From Streptomyces sp. NBC_01454 (GTDB lineage Bacteria; Actinomycetota; Actinomycetes; Streptomycetales; Streptomycetaceae): a stretch of 64,000 nt of DNA. A program made the position numbers and the translations under genes. Under the pieces are notes generated by a model. It was not told where the DNA came from, did not search any database, and saw nothing but the letters and a program-made list of their open reading frames with translations. Shown here piece after piece: positions 15,664 to 23,992 of this stretch (positions are counted from its first letter, which is position 1; every line of letters begins with the position of its first letter). The stretch spans positions 7,378,001 to 7,442,000 of the forward strand of contig NZ_CP109460.1 in assembly GCF_036227565.1 (NCBI RefSeq), read 5' to 3'.

Positions 15664-15819
15664 TCAGGAAATACAGCCGGCCTTGGGGGCGGCGCTGATG
15701 CAGCCGGACTTCGGGGCCGCGCTGATGCAGCCGTTCTTCGCCGCCTGCTGTGCAGAGTTGGCGGCGAGCCAGTTCTGCCAGACGCTGTCCTGAGCCATCT
15801 TCTTGATGAGCTGCTCCAC
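15664..15819 (-). CDS. Candidate RiPP precursor peptide with GCIS-AAPK repeats
   Basis: This 51-residue gene is too short for default gene calling. GTG at 15819 is preceded by a perfect GGAGGT with 5-nt spacing. The leader begins MEQLIKKMAQDSVWQNWLAA and continues NSAQQAAK. The core holds three GCIS tetrapeptides separated by AAPK spacers (period 8 residues, 24 nt) and ends in GCIS at the stop. Three identical Cys/Ser-containing units at a peptide C-terminus, followed by a stem-loop and modifying-enzyme-like genes, are the pattern of a ribosomally made, post-translationally modified peptide. I do not recognise the family. Confidence 0.8.
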   Translation of the reverse strand: MEQLIKKMAQDSVWQNWLAANSAQQAAKNGCISAAPKSGCISAAPKAGCIS

Positions 15820-15892
15820 GGGAACCTCCGGTGTGAGTGGGAAGACGCATCGGTGCAGGTGCTGACCTGCGCCGACGCCGACCTCACCGAAG

Positions 15893-15919
15893 GTAAAAGT
15901 ATGACCAAGTGAATGTCAA
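15893..15919 (-). promoter_or_regulatory. Candidate promoter of RiPP-like operon
   Basis: On the minus strand TTGACA (15919-15914) is a perfect -35 hexamer inside an A/T-rich patch, with -10-like TACTTT/TTACCT sequences 12-17 nt further on. This patch is the only clearly A/T-rich segment in the 380-bp divergent region between the precursor and the HoxX-like gene. The leader to the GTG would be about 70 nt. The exact -10 is uncertain. Confidence 0.4.
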
Positions 15920-16200
15920 TGAAAGGCAATACCGTTGGCCGGGGAGGGGGGTTCGCTGCGCCAACTTTGGCGGGATTGCGTCGAGATGATCACAACGGGA
16001 ACCAAGTGACGGCCCGTCAGGTGAGGCGCCGGGGCAGGCCAGGGGGCAGGGCGGTGCGCCCGGTGCCCGCCTGTGCATTGCGCCGCACGGCGCACGTCGA
16101 TCGGGTGACCCGGGCGCGCACCCAGAGCCCTACGGCAGCGGGCGGGGAACGCTCACCATCAGCCACCCGCCCACCGTTTCCAGCTCCAGGGGAGTCTGCC
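15920..16200. other. Divergent intergenic region between RiPP precursor and HoxX-like gene
   Basis: No further gene is supported. The region contains the start-proximal promoter for the minus-strand operon and a purine-rich ribosome binding site (AGGGGAG at about 16188) for the plus-strand gene. No clear operator palindrome is visible. Confidence 0.4.
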
Positions 16201-17910
16201 GTGCGCATCCTGCTCATCGCCGGCGCGTTCAACAGCCTGACGCAGCGCGTGTACGCCGAGCTCGGCGACCGCGGCCACCAGGTGAGCGTGGAGCTGGTGA
16301 CCCGGGAGACGCCGCTCGCCGAGGTCGTCCGCCGCCGTTCCCCCGACCTGATCGTGGCGCCGATGCTCAAGACGGCCGTCCCCCGCGAGGTGTGGTCCGC
16401 CCTGCCCTGCCTGATCGTGCACCCCGGCCCCGTGGGTGACCGGGGGCCGTCCTCGGTGGACTGGGCGGTGCAGCTGGGCGCGGACCGGTGGGGCGTCACC
16501 GTCCTGCAGGCCAACGACGAGATGGACGCCGGCGACATCTGGGCCACCGCCGACTGTCCCGTTCCCCCTGTGGGCAAGAGCGACCTGTACCGCAACGAGA
16601 TCGCCGATGCCGCCCTCGAGGCGGTCCTGACGGCCGTCGCCCGGGTGGCGTCCGGCACCCACCGCCCCCAGCCGCAGGCCACCCTGCCCGCCGCCGCGAA
16701 AACCGGCCGCCCCCGGCCGCCCCTGCGTCAGGACTCCCGCCGGATCGACTGGCGCCGCGACTCCACCGACACCGTCGTCCGCACCCTGCGCGCCGCCGAC
16801 TCACAGCCCGGTGTACGGGACGAACTGCTCGGCGAGCCCTGGTATCTGCACGGCGGTCACCCCGAGGACACCCTGACCGGCCGGCCGGGCGAGCTGCTCG
16901 CCACCCGGTGCGGCGCGATCTGCCGGGCGACGACCGACGGCGCGGTGTGGATCCCCGAACTGCGCCCGCCCCGCACCCCGGGGGAGCCCGGCACCGTCAA
17001 ACTGCCCGCCACACTGGCACTGGGTGACCGCCTCCCGCCGCTCCCCGACATCCCGGCCCCGCCCGGCCCCGGCGACGGCCGGCGCACCTGGTCCGACATC
17101 CGCTACCGCGAGGACGGCCCGGCCGGCTTCCTGGAGTTCTCCTTCCCCGGCGGCGCGATGAGCACCGACCACTGCCGGCGCCTGCTCGCCGCCTACCGCC
17201 ACGCCTGCACCCGGCCGACGTCCGTCCTGGTCCTCGGCGGCCGCCGGGACTTCTTCTCCAACGGCATCCATCTGAATGTCATCGAGGCCGCCGACGACCC
17301 CGCCGGGGAATCCTGGGCCAACCTCAACGCCATGGACGACCTGGTGCACGCCGTCCTGACCACCACCGACCGGCTGGTGGTCGCCGCGCTCGGCGGCAAC
17401 GCCGCGGCCGGCGGGGCGATGCTGGCCCTCGCCGCCGACGAGGTGTGGTGCCGCTCCTCCGTGGTGCTCAACCCCCACTACCGGCTGATGGGGCTCTACG
17501 GCTCGGAGTTCTGGACCTACACCCTGCCCCGCCGCACCGGCCCCGAGGTCGCCGAGCAGCTCACCACCCGCGCCCTGCCCCTCACCGCGGCGACCGGGGT
17601 GCGGCTCGGGCTGGTCGACCGGATCCTCGACGGTGCCGCACAGGACTTCGCCGCGCAGGCCACCCGCCTCGCCGTCCGGCTGGCGTCGGCGGCCTCGGTC
17701 CAGGACCGGATCGCCGCGAAGAAGGCCGACCGGGAGCGCGACGAGGCGGACCGGCCGCTCGCCGCCTACCGGGAGGACGAACTGGCGCGTATGCACCGCA
17801 TCTTCTTCGACCCGGCGCAGCCCTATCACGCGCTGCGCCGGGCCTTCGTGCGCAAGGAGCCGGCCGGCACCCCCGCGCATCTGAACTCCGGTGCGTCCAC
17901 CGGGACATGA
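16201..17910 (+). CDS. hoxX: HoxX-like formyltransferase/enoyl-CoA hydratase fusion
   Basis: The 569-residue protein has an N-terminal formyltransferase domain (RILLIAGAFNSLTQRVY, LIVHPGPVGDRGPSSVDWA) and a C-terminal crotonase domain with an oxyanion region (VAALGGNAAAGGAMLALAA). This is the HoxX architecture. HoxX takes the formyl group from N10-formyl-tetrahydrofolate, makes formyl-CoA and releases CO for the [NiFe]-hydrogenase active site under aerobic conditions. GTG at 16201 has AGGGGAG 7 nt upstream. No hydrogenase gene is in the window; the gene is divergent from the RiPP-like operon, so a different CO or formyl acceptor is possible. Confidence 0.85.
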   Translation: MRILLIAGAFNSLTQRVYAELGDRGHQVSVELVTRETPLAEVVRRRSPDLIVAPMLKTAVPREVWSALPCLIVHPGPVGDRGPSSVDWAVQLGADRWGVTVLQANDEMDAGDIWATADCPVPPVGKSDLYRNEIADAALEAVLTAVARVASGTHRPQPQATLPAAAKTGRPRPPLRQDSRRIDWRRDSTDTVVRTLRAADSQPGVRDELLGEPWYLHGGHPEDTLTGRPGELLATRCGAICRATTDGAVWIPELRPPRTPGEPGTVKLPATLALGDRLPPLPDIPAPPGPGDGRRTWSDIRYREDGPAGFLEFSFPGGAMSTDHCRRLLAAYRHACTRPTSVLVLGGRRDFFSNGIHLNVIEAADDPAGESWANLNAMDDLVHAVLTTTDRLVVAALGGNAAAGGAMLALAADEVWCRSSVVLNPHYRLMGLYGSEFWTYTLPRRTGPEVAEQLTTRALPLTAATGVRLGLVDRILDGAAQDFAAQATRLAVRLASAASVQDRIAAKKADRERDEADRPLAAYREDELARMHRIFFDPAQPYHALRRAFVRKEPAGTPAHLNSGASTGT

Positions 17911-18045
17911 GGTGACATTCCCCGACCTTTTCGGCGAGCACCGAAATGCCTCGCCGGAGGGTCCGGCCCCCGCCAGGGTGGAGCCCGAGCGCGGGCAGCA
18001 GTCCGGGCTCGGACCAACGGAACATCTCCGGGGGAAGGACTCCAC

Positions 18046-18480
18046 ATGATCCGCAGGATCTCCGCCGTCGCCGTGATGGGGGCCGCGGCCGCGGCACTCG
18101 CCCTGTCCGGCACGGCCGTTGCCGCCACCCGGGCCGATCACGGCCCGCTCGCACCGCCGGCCCACGGACCGGCCACGGCCCGCCACGCCGCCGGCGCCCC
18201 GCACAGTACGCAGGCCCTGGCCAACGCCTGCTGGTACAGCGGCAGCCACTGGTGGTGCAACAACAGGAGCGGGGCGCCCGTCTACCAGCCCGGCACCACC
18301 ACGGTCGTCGGCTACATGAACTCCAACCCGTCCTGGTTCGTCTGCCGCAGCGACAACGGCGGGCACGTCGGCGGCCCGCACCCGAACCGGTGGGAGTGGA
18401 CCCAGGCCGACAACGGGGCGTGGGGATGGATGAAGGACACCGACATCTCCAGCGAGACCGATCCACTGCCGGTCTGCTGA
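18046..18480 (+). CDS. Small secreted Trp/Cys-rich protein
   Basis: The 144-residue protein has a Sec signal peptide (MIRRISAVAVMGAAAAALAL ... GTAVAA), a His/Ala/Pro-rich linker and a compact C-terminal domain of about 85 residues. That domain contains four Cys (CWYSGSHWWC, FVCRSD, LPVC) and many Trp. The spacing suggests two disulfides in an SH3-like or small binding domain outside the cell. GAAGGA precedes the ATG. I do not recognise a named family and give no function. Confidence 0.8.
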   Translation: MIRRISAVAVMGAAAAALALSGTAVAATRADHGPLAPPAHGPATARHAAGAPHSTQALANACWYSGSHWWCNNRSGAPVYQPGTTTVVGYMNSNPSWFVCRSDNGGHVGGPHPNRWEWTQADNGAWGWMKDTDISSETDPLPVC

Positions 18481-18490
18481 CGACGGCCCG

Positions 18491-18526
18491 GGGGCCGGTG
18501 GGCGACATTCGTCGGCCGCCGGCCCC
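18491..18526. terminator. Bidirectional terminator-like hairpin
   Basis: GGGGCCGG (18491-18498) pairs with CCGGCCCC (18519-18526) across a 20-nt loop. It lies between the convergent secreted-protein gene (ends 18480) and winged-helix gene (ends 18553), where a shared terminator is expected. No U-tract is present, as is usual in streptomycetes. Confidence 0.5.
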
Positions 18527-18552
18527 TCGCTGTGCGCCGCGCGGCCGCCGGA

Positions 18553-19089
18553 CTACGGCGTGGGCTGGTACTTGTAACCGATGCCGAACACGGTGGTGAT
18601 GGCATCGCGCGGGCCGGGCCCCAGCCGCCGGCGCACCCGTGCGATATGGACATCGACCGTACGGTTGCTGGACTGGCAGCTGGGCCACACGGCGGCCATC
18701 AGCTGCTCCCGGGTGAAGGTGCGCCGGGGGTGCCGTACGAGGTGGGCCAGCAGGTCGAACTCCAGTCGTGGCAGCTCCAGTTGACGGCCCCGGGCGTAGA
18801 CGGTCCGGGCCGCGGTGTCGATCCGGATCGGCTCCGGACGCGGCCGGGCGGCCGGCTCGGTCTCGCGGTCCGGCTCCTCGCGCGGCGGCGCCAGGATGAT
18901 GTGGACCTCGTCCGACGGCAGCCGGTGCACCGAGACGGGTTCCAGGGCGCGCAGGGTCAGTTGCCACGTGCCGTCGGGGAGCCGGTCGACCGCCAGCGGC
19001 GGCTGGTCGCCCGGCCCGGCCGTGGGCGGCTGCCCGGGGCCGGCATCCTGTCCTAACGCAAGCGGGGTCGTCGAGGAGTTCATAAACAT
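18553..19089 (-). CDS. OmpR-type winged-helix regulator without receiver domain
   Basis: The 178-residue protein ends in a complete OmpR/PhoB winged helix: LPRLEFDLLAHLVRHPRRTF, TREQLMAAVWP, NRTVDVHIARVRRRLG, and TVFGIGYKYQPTP. The N-terminal 85 residues are not a receiver domain: there is no phospho-acceptor Asp or conserved Lys, and the segment contains strands such as LPDGTWQLTLRALEPVSVH. Regulation must therefore be by something other than standard phosphorelay. The start is uncertain (ATG 19089 or 19083, both weak ribosome binding sites). Orphan, no adjacent kinase. Confidence 0.75.
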   Translation of the reverse strand: MFMNSSTTPLALGQDAGPGQPPTAGPGDQPPLAVDRLPDGTWQLTLRALEPVSVHRLPSDEVHIILAPPREEPDRETEPAARPRPEPIRIDTAARTVYARGRQLELPRLEFDLLAHLVRHPRRTFTREQLMAAVWPSCQSSNRTVDVHIARVRRRLGPGPRDAITTVFGIGYKYQPTP

Positions 19090-19955
19090 GATCTGGGCCC
19101 ATTCCTCTTGCAAAGCAGGCGTGTACGGACACACATGGCGGTGCTCGACGTTCAAGGGTGCTGAGGCGACGCGGCGATCACGAAGCGGTCCGGCGGTGCG
19201 GCGACCGGGCGCGTCTGCTGTGGGCGCGCCCAGCGGGCACGATCGCTCCGTTCGTGCCGCGAGAACGCTCACGCCCGTGCCCGTATCCCGGCCGTGACGT
19301 GGTGCGAGGTCACGGCCACCGGTCCGGATGAACGCTACATGTGATCGAGTGGTTCCGGAAAGTAGCTACCGCGAATTCGGTTGCTCTTGAGCCGACTTTG
19401 TGTTTGCCCGATGTCAACTCGGGTGACGGGCCGACGCGTTGGGTGCGAGTGCTCTGTCGTGCCGCCCCGTACGGCGTGGTGGGGAGGGTGGCACGGGTCG
19501 GGCGGGGTCTGCGGGTGGCTGCCGCACCCCCTCCGCTCGCGCCGCCCCACGAGCCCGTCGGGGGCCGCGGAGGGCCCGTCGGAGGGGGTGAAGTCGGCCG
19601 CACCGGGGCCGAACTGCGTGGTGTCGCCTTGCGTCAACGGATACGGAGGAGTAATCGGCAGCGATGTTCAGTTGTGAAGGTTCTGTGAAGGTACGAATAT
19701 GCCAAACAAATGCTTCGTGTCTAACGGAGCGTCAAAAAGGAGAGGTTCGGGAGGCCGTCCGGCAAGTTGTTCTCTTTTCAATTTCATCGCAGACTAAAAG
19801 GTGCGGAACCAGATATTCCAGGCGGCTTGTTTTCGCGGGGAGTTGAGGGTGAGTAGGGTGTGGCCGCTGTCACTTGACCGGTGGCGGCGGTCCAGCTGAA
19901 TTCGGCGCGGCTGGAATGCGATGGGGGATGACGCCTTCGTGACCGGGAGGGGACC
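19090..19955. other. Long intergenic region, partly A/T-rich
   Basis: I find no convincing gene in these 866 bp. 19335-19640 has an open frame on the minus strand, but its Pro/Thr/Arg-rich product has no coding-like third-position bias. 19670-19850 is clearly A/T-richer than the surroundings and contains several -10-like hexamers, so it probably carries the promoter for the gene at 19956. The length and A/T-rich patch could also mark a deletion or old insertion scar. Confidence 0.4.
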
Positions 19956-20912
19956 ATGGCGGCCGGCTCATTCGAGGGACAGTACGTGTGGAGTCCAGCA
20001 GCCAATGACCGGGCGCTGGCGCACGCGTGTATGGATGTCAGAACCGGACGGTATCTGAGCGCGGGCGAGGTCCTGCAGGAAGCCCGGGAGGATTTCGAGG
20101 TGCGGGCCCACCGGTCGCTGGTACTGGCGTCCGTGGCCGCAGACTCCGACCTGGCGGAACGCTGGCTGGCCGAGGAGCCGGGGCCGGAGGCGGCGCTGCT
20201 CTGGGCCCGGGTGGCGATGCTCCGCGCGCTGCGCATGGCCGACGCCGGCGACCGGCGGCAGGGCGCCCTGACGCGGATAGCGCAGACGGCGTGTGAGCGG
20301 GCCGCGAAGCTGCTGCCCCAGGATCCCACCCCGTGGGTCGCCCAGCTGGCGCTGTCCCGTCTGGACCGCCCGCGGGACCCGGCGCCGCAGGGGCTGCTGA
20401 CCGCGCCGGCCGGGCCCTGGTACCTCTTCGCCCACATCCTCCGGCTGGCCCCCTGGCACCGCGAGGCGCACCATCGCTTTCTGTCGTTCTTCTTCACCCG
20501 CTACGGCGGTTCGTCGAGCGCGAGCTGGGACGTCGCCGCGTTCCTGAGCCAGCGGGCCCCGGCCGCCTCGCCGCTGCGGCTGCTGCCGCTGGTGGCCCTG
20601 GTCGAGGACTACAACCCGTCCGCGCTGCTCGCGGACCGCACCTGGGAGCAGCCCCAGTGGATCACGACCGCAATGGGCATCTACCGCAACTGGCTTCCGC
20701 GGGTCGCCGATTACCGCTTCACGCCGGTGCTGGATCTGGCGTATCTGGCGCATGCGCTGTTCATGGCGAATCGCGAATTCGAGGCGCGGGAAGTCCTCAC
20801 GGCCATGGGGCCGTATGCCTCGCGGATGCCCTGGAGCGCATTCGGTGATCCCGAGGAGCAATTGACCAAGGCCAGACGTTCCTGCGGGCTTCCCGTGCCG
20901 CACGACGGCTGA
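19956..20912 (+). CDS. Helical-repeat (TPR-like) conserved hypothetical protein
   Basis: The 318-residue protein is all-helical by composition, with repeated segments such as RYLSAGEVLQEAREDFEVRA, ALLWARVAMLRALRMADAG and LDLAYLAHALFMANREFEAR. These suggest tetratricopeptide-like solenoid repeats. No signal peptide or transmembrane helix is visible, so it is probably cytoplasmic. It resembles streptomycete hypothetical proteins of unknown role. The ATG follows a GGAGGGGA ribosome binding site. The APC permease begins 121 bp downstream on the same strand. Confidence 0.75.
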   Translation: MAAGSFEGQYVWSPAANDRALAHACMDVRTGRYLSAGEVLQEAREDFEVRAHRSLVLASVAADSDLAERWLAEEPGPEAALLWARVAMLRALRMADAGDRRQGALTRIAQTACERAAKLLPQDPTPWVAQLALSRLDRPRDPAPQGLLTAPAGPWYLFAHILRLAPWHREAHHRFLSFFFTRYGGSSSASWDVAAFLSQRAPAASPLRLLPLVALVEDYNPSALLADRTWEQPQWITTAMGIYRNWLPRVADYRFTPVLDLAYLAHALFMANREFEAREVLTAMGPYASRMPWSAFGDPEEQLTKARRSCGLPVPHDG

Positions 20913-21033
20913 CGCACAAAGCTGTCCCGGCGCCGCCCGGTCTCTCGCCGCGCGGGGGCATCCCCATTCTGCTCCATCCGTTCGATCAGCTCACCCCGAC
21001 CCCATCCCCCCGCTTTCCCAGAAAGGTGCGGTT

Positions 21034-22572
21034 GTGTCCGAGCGTATGTCCCCAGCTCGCTCGAAATCCCCCCACGCGGCCGATTCCGTCACCCTCGACG
21101 ATGACGCCACGCTCCATGCCATGGGCTATCCGCGGAAACTCACCCGCAGATTCCGCGCATTCGACAATTTCGCGATCTCCTTCACCATCATCAACATCAT
21201 TTCCGGGATCTTCTCCTCCTTCGGCTTCGGGATGAACGCCGGCGGGCCGCGGGTCCTGGTCCTCGGCTGGATCGGCGTCTCGGTCATGGTGCTGTTCGTC
21301 GGCGCCGCGATGGGCGAGATCGCCTCCGCCTACCCGACCAGCGGCGCGCTCTACTTCTCGGCCGGCAAGCTGGCCAAACGCCACAAGGGAGCCTGGTCCT
21401 GGTACACGGGGTGGCTGAACTTCGTCGGCCAGGTCGGCGGCACCGCCGCCACCAACTTCGCCGCCGCCACGTTCATCCAGGCGTTCCTCGCGATGCAGTG
21501 GCCGGACTATCGGCCGATGCCGCAGGAAACGGTCGGCATCACCGCGGCCATCCTTCTTCTCCAGGCACTGGCCAACGCCTATACGGTGCAGCTGGTCGCG
21601 GTGGTGAACCGCATTTCCGTGTGGTGGCTGCTGGTCGGCATGGTGGTGATCGTCGGTGCACTGACCGTGATACCCGCCGACCATCAGCCGCCGTCGTTCG
21701 CGCTGCACTTCGTCAACAACACCGGTTTCACGCATGCGATTTACGGCGGAATGCTGGGACTGCTCGTCACCAGCTGGACCTTCACGGGATTCGACGGCAG
21801 TTTCCACATGTCCGAAGAAACGGTGAAGGCGACGGTCAACGCGCCCAGGGGCATCATGCGGGCGATCAGCTACTCCGCGCTCACCGGACTGATCCTCATG
21901 CTCGCGCTGGTGTACGCGATCCGTGACTACGGGCACGCCGCGAACGCCGAGGCGCCGCCGGTGCAGATTCTCGTCGACGCGCTGGGGCAGGGCACCGCGA
22001 AGTTCCTGCTGTTGATCGTTATCGGGGCCATGCTGTTCTGCGGACTGGCCAACATGACCAGCAATACCCGGCAGATCTTCGCCTTCTCCCGCGACGGTGC
22101 GATGCCCGGCTCCCGCTGGTGGCATTCGGTGTCCGCGCGGACCCGCACGCCCGTCAAAGCCGTCTGGCTCGCCGCGGCCTGCCCCCTGGTGCTGGTGCTG
22201 CCCGGCTGGTGGTCCCACACCGCCTTCACCGCCGTGGTGAGCGTCAACGTCGTCGGGCTGTTCCTCGCCTACGCCGTGCCCATATTTCTGCGGCTGCGGC
22301 TCGACGACTTCCAGGCCGGACCGTGGAACCTCGGGCGCTACGGCAAGCCCGTCGCGGCGATCGCGGTGGCCTGGATCCTGATCAGCAATGTGCTGTTCAT
22401 GCTGCCGCAGGCGTCCCCGATCACCCCCGTCTCGTTCAACTACGCGCCACTCGCGCTGGCCGTGGTGCTGCTCATCGCCACCGTGTGGTGGTTCGCCACC
22501 GCCCGGCGGCGCTTCCAGGGGCCGGTCAGCTACGGCCGCCCCGACGAGGTCGCCGCGATGGACCTCATCTAG
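21034..22572 (+). CDS. APC-family amino acid/polyamine permease
   Basis: The 512-residue protein has about 12 helices and the APC opening NFAISFTIINIISGIF followed by a Gly-rich TM1 loop, then GEIASAYPTSGALYFSAGKL. These match the GABA/choline/amino-acid permease branch (AmtP/GabP-like). The motif FTGFDGSFHMSEETVKA in the middle is the conserved cytoplasmic loop. GTG at 21034 is preceded by GAAAGGTG. No catabolic gene is adjacent, so the substrate cannot be named; amino acid or amine uptake at the membrane is likely. Confidence 0.9.
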   Translation: MSERMSPARSKSPHAADSVTLDDDATLHAMGYPRKLTRRFRAFDNFAISFTIINIISGIFSSFGFGMNAGGPRVLVLGWIGVSVMVLFVGAAMGEIASAYPTSGALYFSAGKLAKRHKGAWSWYTGWLNFVGQVGGTAATNFAAATFIQAFLAMQWPDYRPMPQETVGITAAILLLQALANAYTVQLVAVVNRISVWWLLVGMVVIVGALTVIPADHQPPSFALHFVNNTGFTHAIYGGMLGLLVTSWTFTGFDGSFHMSEETVKATVNAPRGIMRAISYSALTGLILMLALVYAIRDYGHAANAEAPPVQILVDALGQGTAKFLLLIVIGAMLFCGLANMTSNTRQIFAFSRDGAMPGSRWWHSVSARTRTPVKAVWLAAACPLVLVLPGWWSHTAFTAVVSVNVVGLFLAYAVPIFLRLRLDDFQAGPWNLGRYGKPVAAIAVAWILISNVLFMLPQASPITPVSFNYAPLALAVVLLIATVWWFATARRRFQGPVSYGRPDEVAAMDLI

Positions 22573-22980
22573 GCCGCGCCCGAGACTCGTTTTTCAGCGG
22601 CGGGCCGGCGGCACCCCTGCCCCGGCCCGCCTCGTGCACCGCCCCGTTCACTCGCCCCTACGACACCGTCCGCTACGGCGGACGCCCCACCGGCCCGACC
22701 ACCCCGACGCCGGACACCGTCCCCGTCGCCGGAGCGCACCTCGACGCGGTGGCCGACCACGACCGGCGCTGCTTTCCCGCCGGCCCGGCCGTCGAGATCT
22801 TCCTCGACGTCCCTGGGCCCCGGGACGCCGCCCGTGCCCTGGTCACCGCCCGCGGCCCGACCCCGCGGTCGCACACCGTGCGGAGGGACAACGGGCCGGT
22901 CCCGCCGGCGGATCAGGAGCGCACCGTCGCGGTCACCAGCCTGGAACTCGGGTAGGGCCGGAGGCAGACAGGCCGGCCGG
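22573..22980. other. Gap with an unassigned open segment
   Basis: A plus-strand frame is open through 22955 and its last 100 codons (PYDTVRYGGRPTGPTTPTPD ... TVAVTSLELG) have normal streptomycete codon bias, but no start or ribosome binding site is associated and I do not recognise a family. It could be the C-terminus of a lost gene or a chance open frame. Nothing else is visible here. Confidence 0.25.
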
Positions 22981-23487
22981 TCAGGCGCCCACCGTGCCGT
23001 CGATGGCCTCCCGCAGGAAGTCCGCATGGCCGTTGTGGCGGGCGTACTCGTGGATCAGATGCAGCATCACCAGACGCAGGGAGACATGCTCGCCCCAGCG
23101 GGGCTGGTAGCCCGTGACATCGAGCGAGGCGGCCTCCCGCTCGATGCGGCGGGCGTGCGCCACCTCGGCCTGCCAGGCCTCGAAGGCCTCGGCGCGGGTG
23201 GCCGTCCGGGCGTCGTACGCCACCTGGTAGTCCCCCTCCGGCGACCAGACGAGCGGGACGTCCTCGCCGTTGATCACCCGCCGGAACCAGGCGCGCTCCA
23301 CCTCCGCCATGTGCCGCACCAGACCGAGCAGGGAGAGCGTGGACGGCGGGCTCGACCGGCGCCGGAGGTCCTCGTCGCCGAGGCCGTCGGTCTTCATGGC
23401 GAGGGTGGCCCGGTGGAAGTCCAGAAAGGAGCGCAGCGTCTCCCGCTCGCCGGCGCGTACGGGCGGGGCGAGGCGTTCGGTGGTCAC
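22981..23487 (-). CDS. DinB-family (DUF664) protein
   Basis: The 168-residue protein is a DinB/DUF664 four-helix bundle: ETLRSFLDFHRATLAMKTDG, LGLVRHMAEVERAWFRRVIN and LVMLHLIHEYARHNGHADFL. The His residues in RHMAE and HEYARH are the expected metal triad. Family members include bacillithiol/mycothiol-dependent S-transferases, so a thiol-transfer role is possible. GTG at 23487 is preceded by AAGGAA at 6 nt. Confidence 0.88.
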   Translation of the reverse strand: MTTERLAPPVRAGERETLRSFLDFHRATLAMKTDGLGDEDLRRRSSPPSTLSLLGLVRHMAEVERAWFRRVINGEDVPLVWSPEGDYQVAYDARTATRAEAFEAWQAEVAHARRIEREAASLDVTGYQPRWGEHVSLRLVMLHLIHEYARHNGHADFLREAIDGTVGA

Positions 23488-23595
23488 GGAGGGTTCCTTT
23501 CCACGGCGCGTTCCCGGGCAGGGCACCGCCGGGCGAAAGGATCTTTCCGGGTGCCGCGCGCCGCCGCAAGGCGTTTACCGGGGCTGTCGGGACAG

Positions 23596-23669
23596 GAGCG
23601 GCCGGGCGGCCCGCTCCCCGGACGGTGCGCCATGGCACACCCACCGCGGAACGGGCCGCCCGGCCGCTC
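23596..23669 (-). terminator. 18-bp inverted repeat terminator
   Basis: GAGCGGCCGGGCGGCCCG (23596-23613) is perfectly complementary to 23652-23669, with a 38-nt loop. It lies 24 bp after the stop of the 62-residue minus-strand gene and before the DinB gene, so it is most likely its terminator. The arms are long enough to be a mobile or repeat-derived palindrome as well. Confidence 0.6.
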
Positions 23670-23692
23670 CCGGAACTCTCAGCCGTCGGCCG

Positions 23693-23881
23693 TCACGGCA
23701 GATACCGCTCGATGGCGCCGGGGCCTTCCTCGGCGATCAGGCGCCTGGCCCATTCCAGGCTCGCGGGGGTGGGTTCGCGCCCGGAGACCTTCACCAGATC
23801 CTCCGGGTCGTAGGGCCGCTCGCTACCGGTGTACAGCTCGGCCGGCCGCCGCTCGGCCGACTCCCTGCCATTGGTCGTCAC
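23693..23881 (-). CDS. Conserved small streptomycete protein (62 aa)
   Basis: The 62-residue product contains ERPYDPEDLVKVSGREPTPA and ends in ARRLIAEEGPGAIERYLP. I recall similar short proteins in many streptomycetes, without a known function. GTG at 23881 is preceded by GGAGGACCT, a near-perfect ribosome binding site. The sequence is acidic and probably cytoplasmic. It lies just downstream of the SpoIIE phosphatase gene, 111 bp away on the same strand. Confidence 0.75.
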   Translation of the reverse strand: MTTNGRESAERRPAELYTGSERPYDPEDLVKVSGREPTPASLEWARRLIAEEGPGAIERYLP

Positions 23882-23992
23882 AGGTCCTCCTCTGTCCGCG
23901 CCCGCCGGGTCGCCGGGACCTCGCTTGGTTCCATCATGGGACCGCCTCCGAACACCCGCACGATGTGCGCCGGGCCGGCCCGGCGCGGCGGG

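Noticed and set aside
19335..19640. Minus-strand open frame in the long gap before the TPR-like gene
   Set aside because: Low-complexity Pro/Thr/Arg composition, no ribosome binding site, not coding-like.
22600..22955. Methyltransferase or other named gene in the open segment after the permease
   Set aside because: No start, ribosome binding site or secure motif; left as an unassigned gap.
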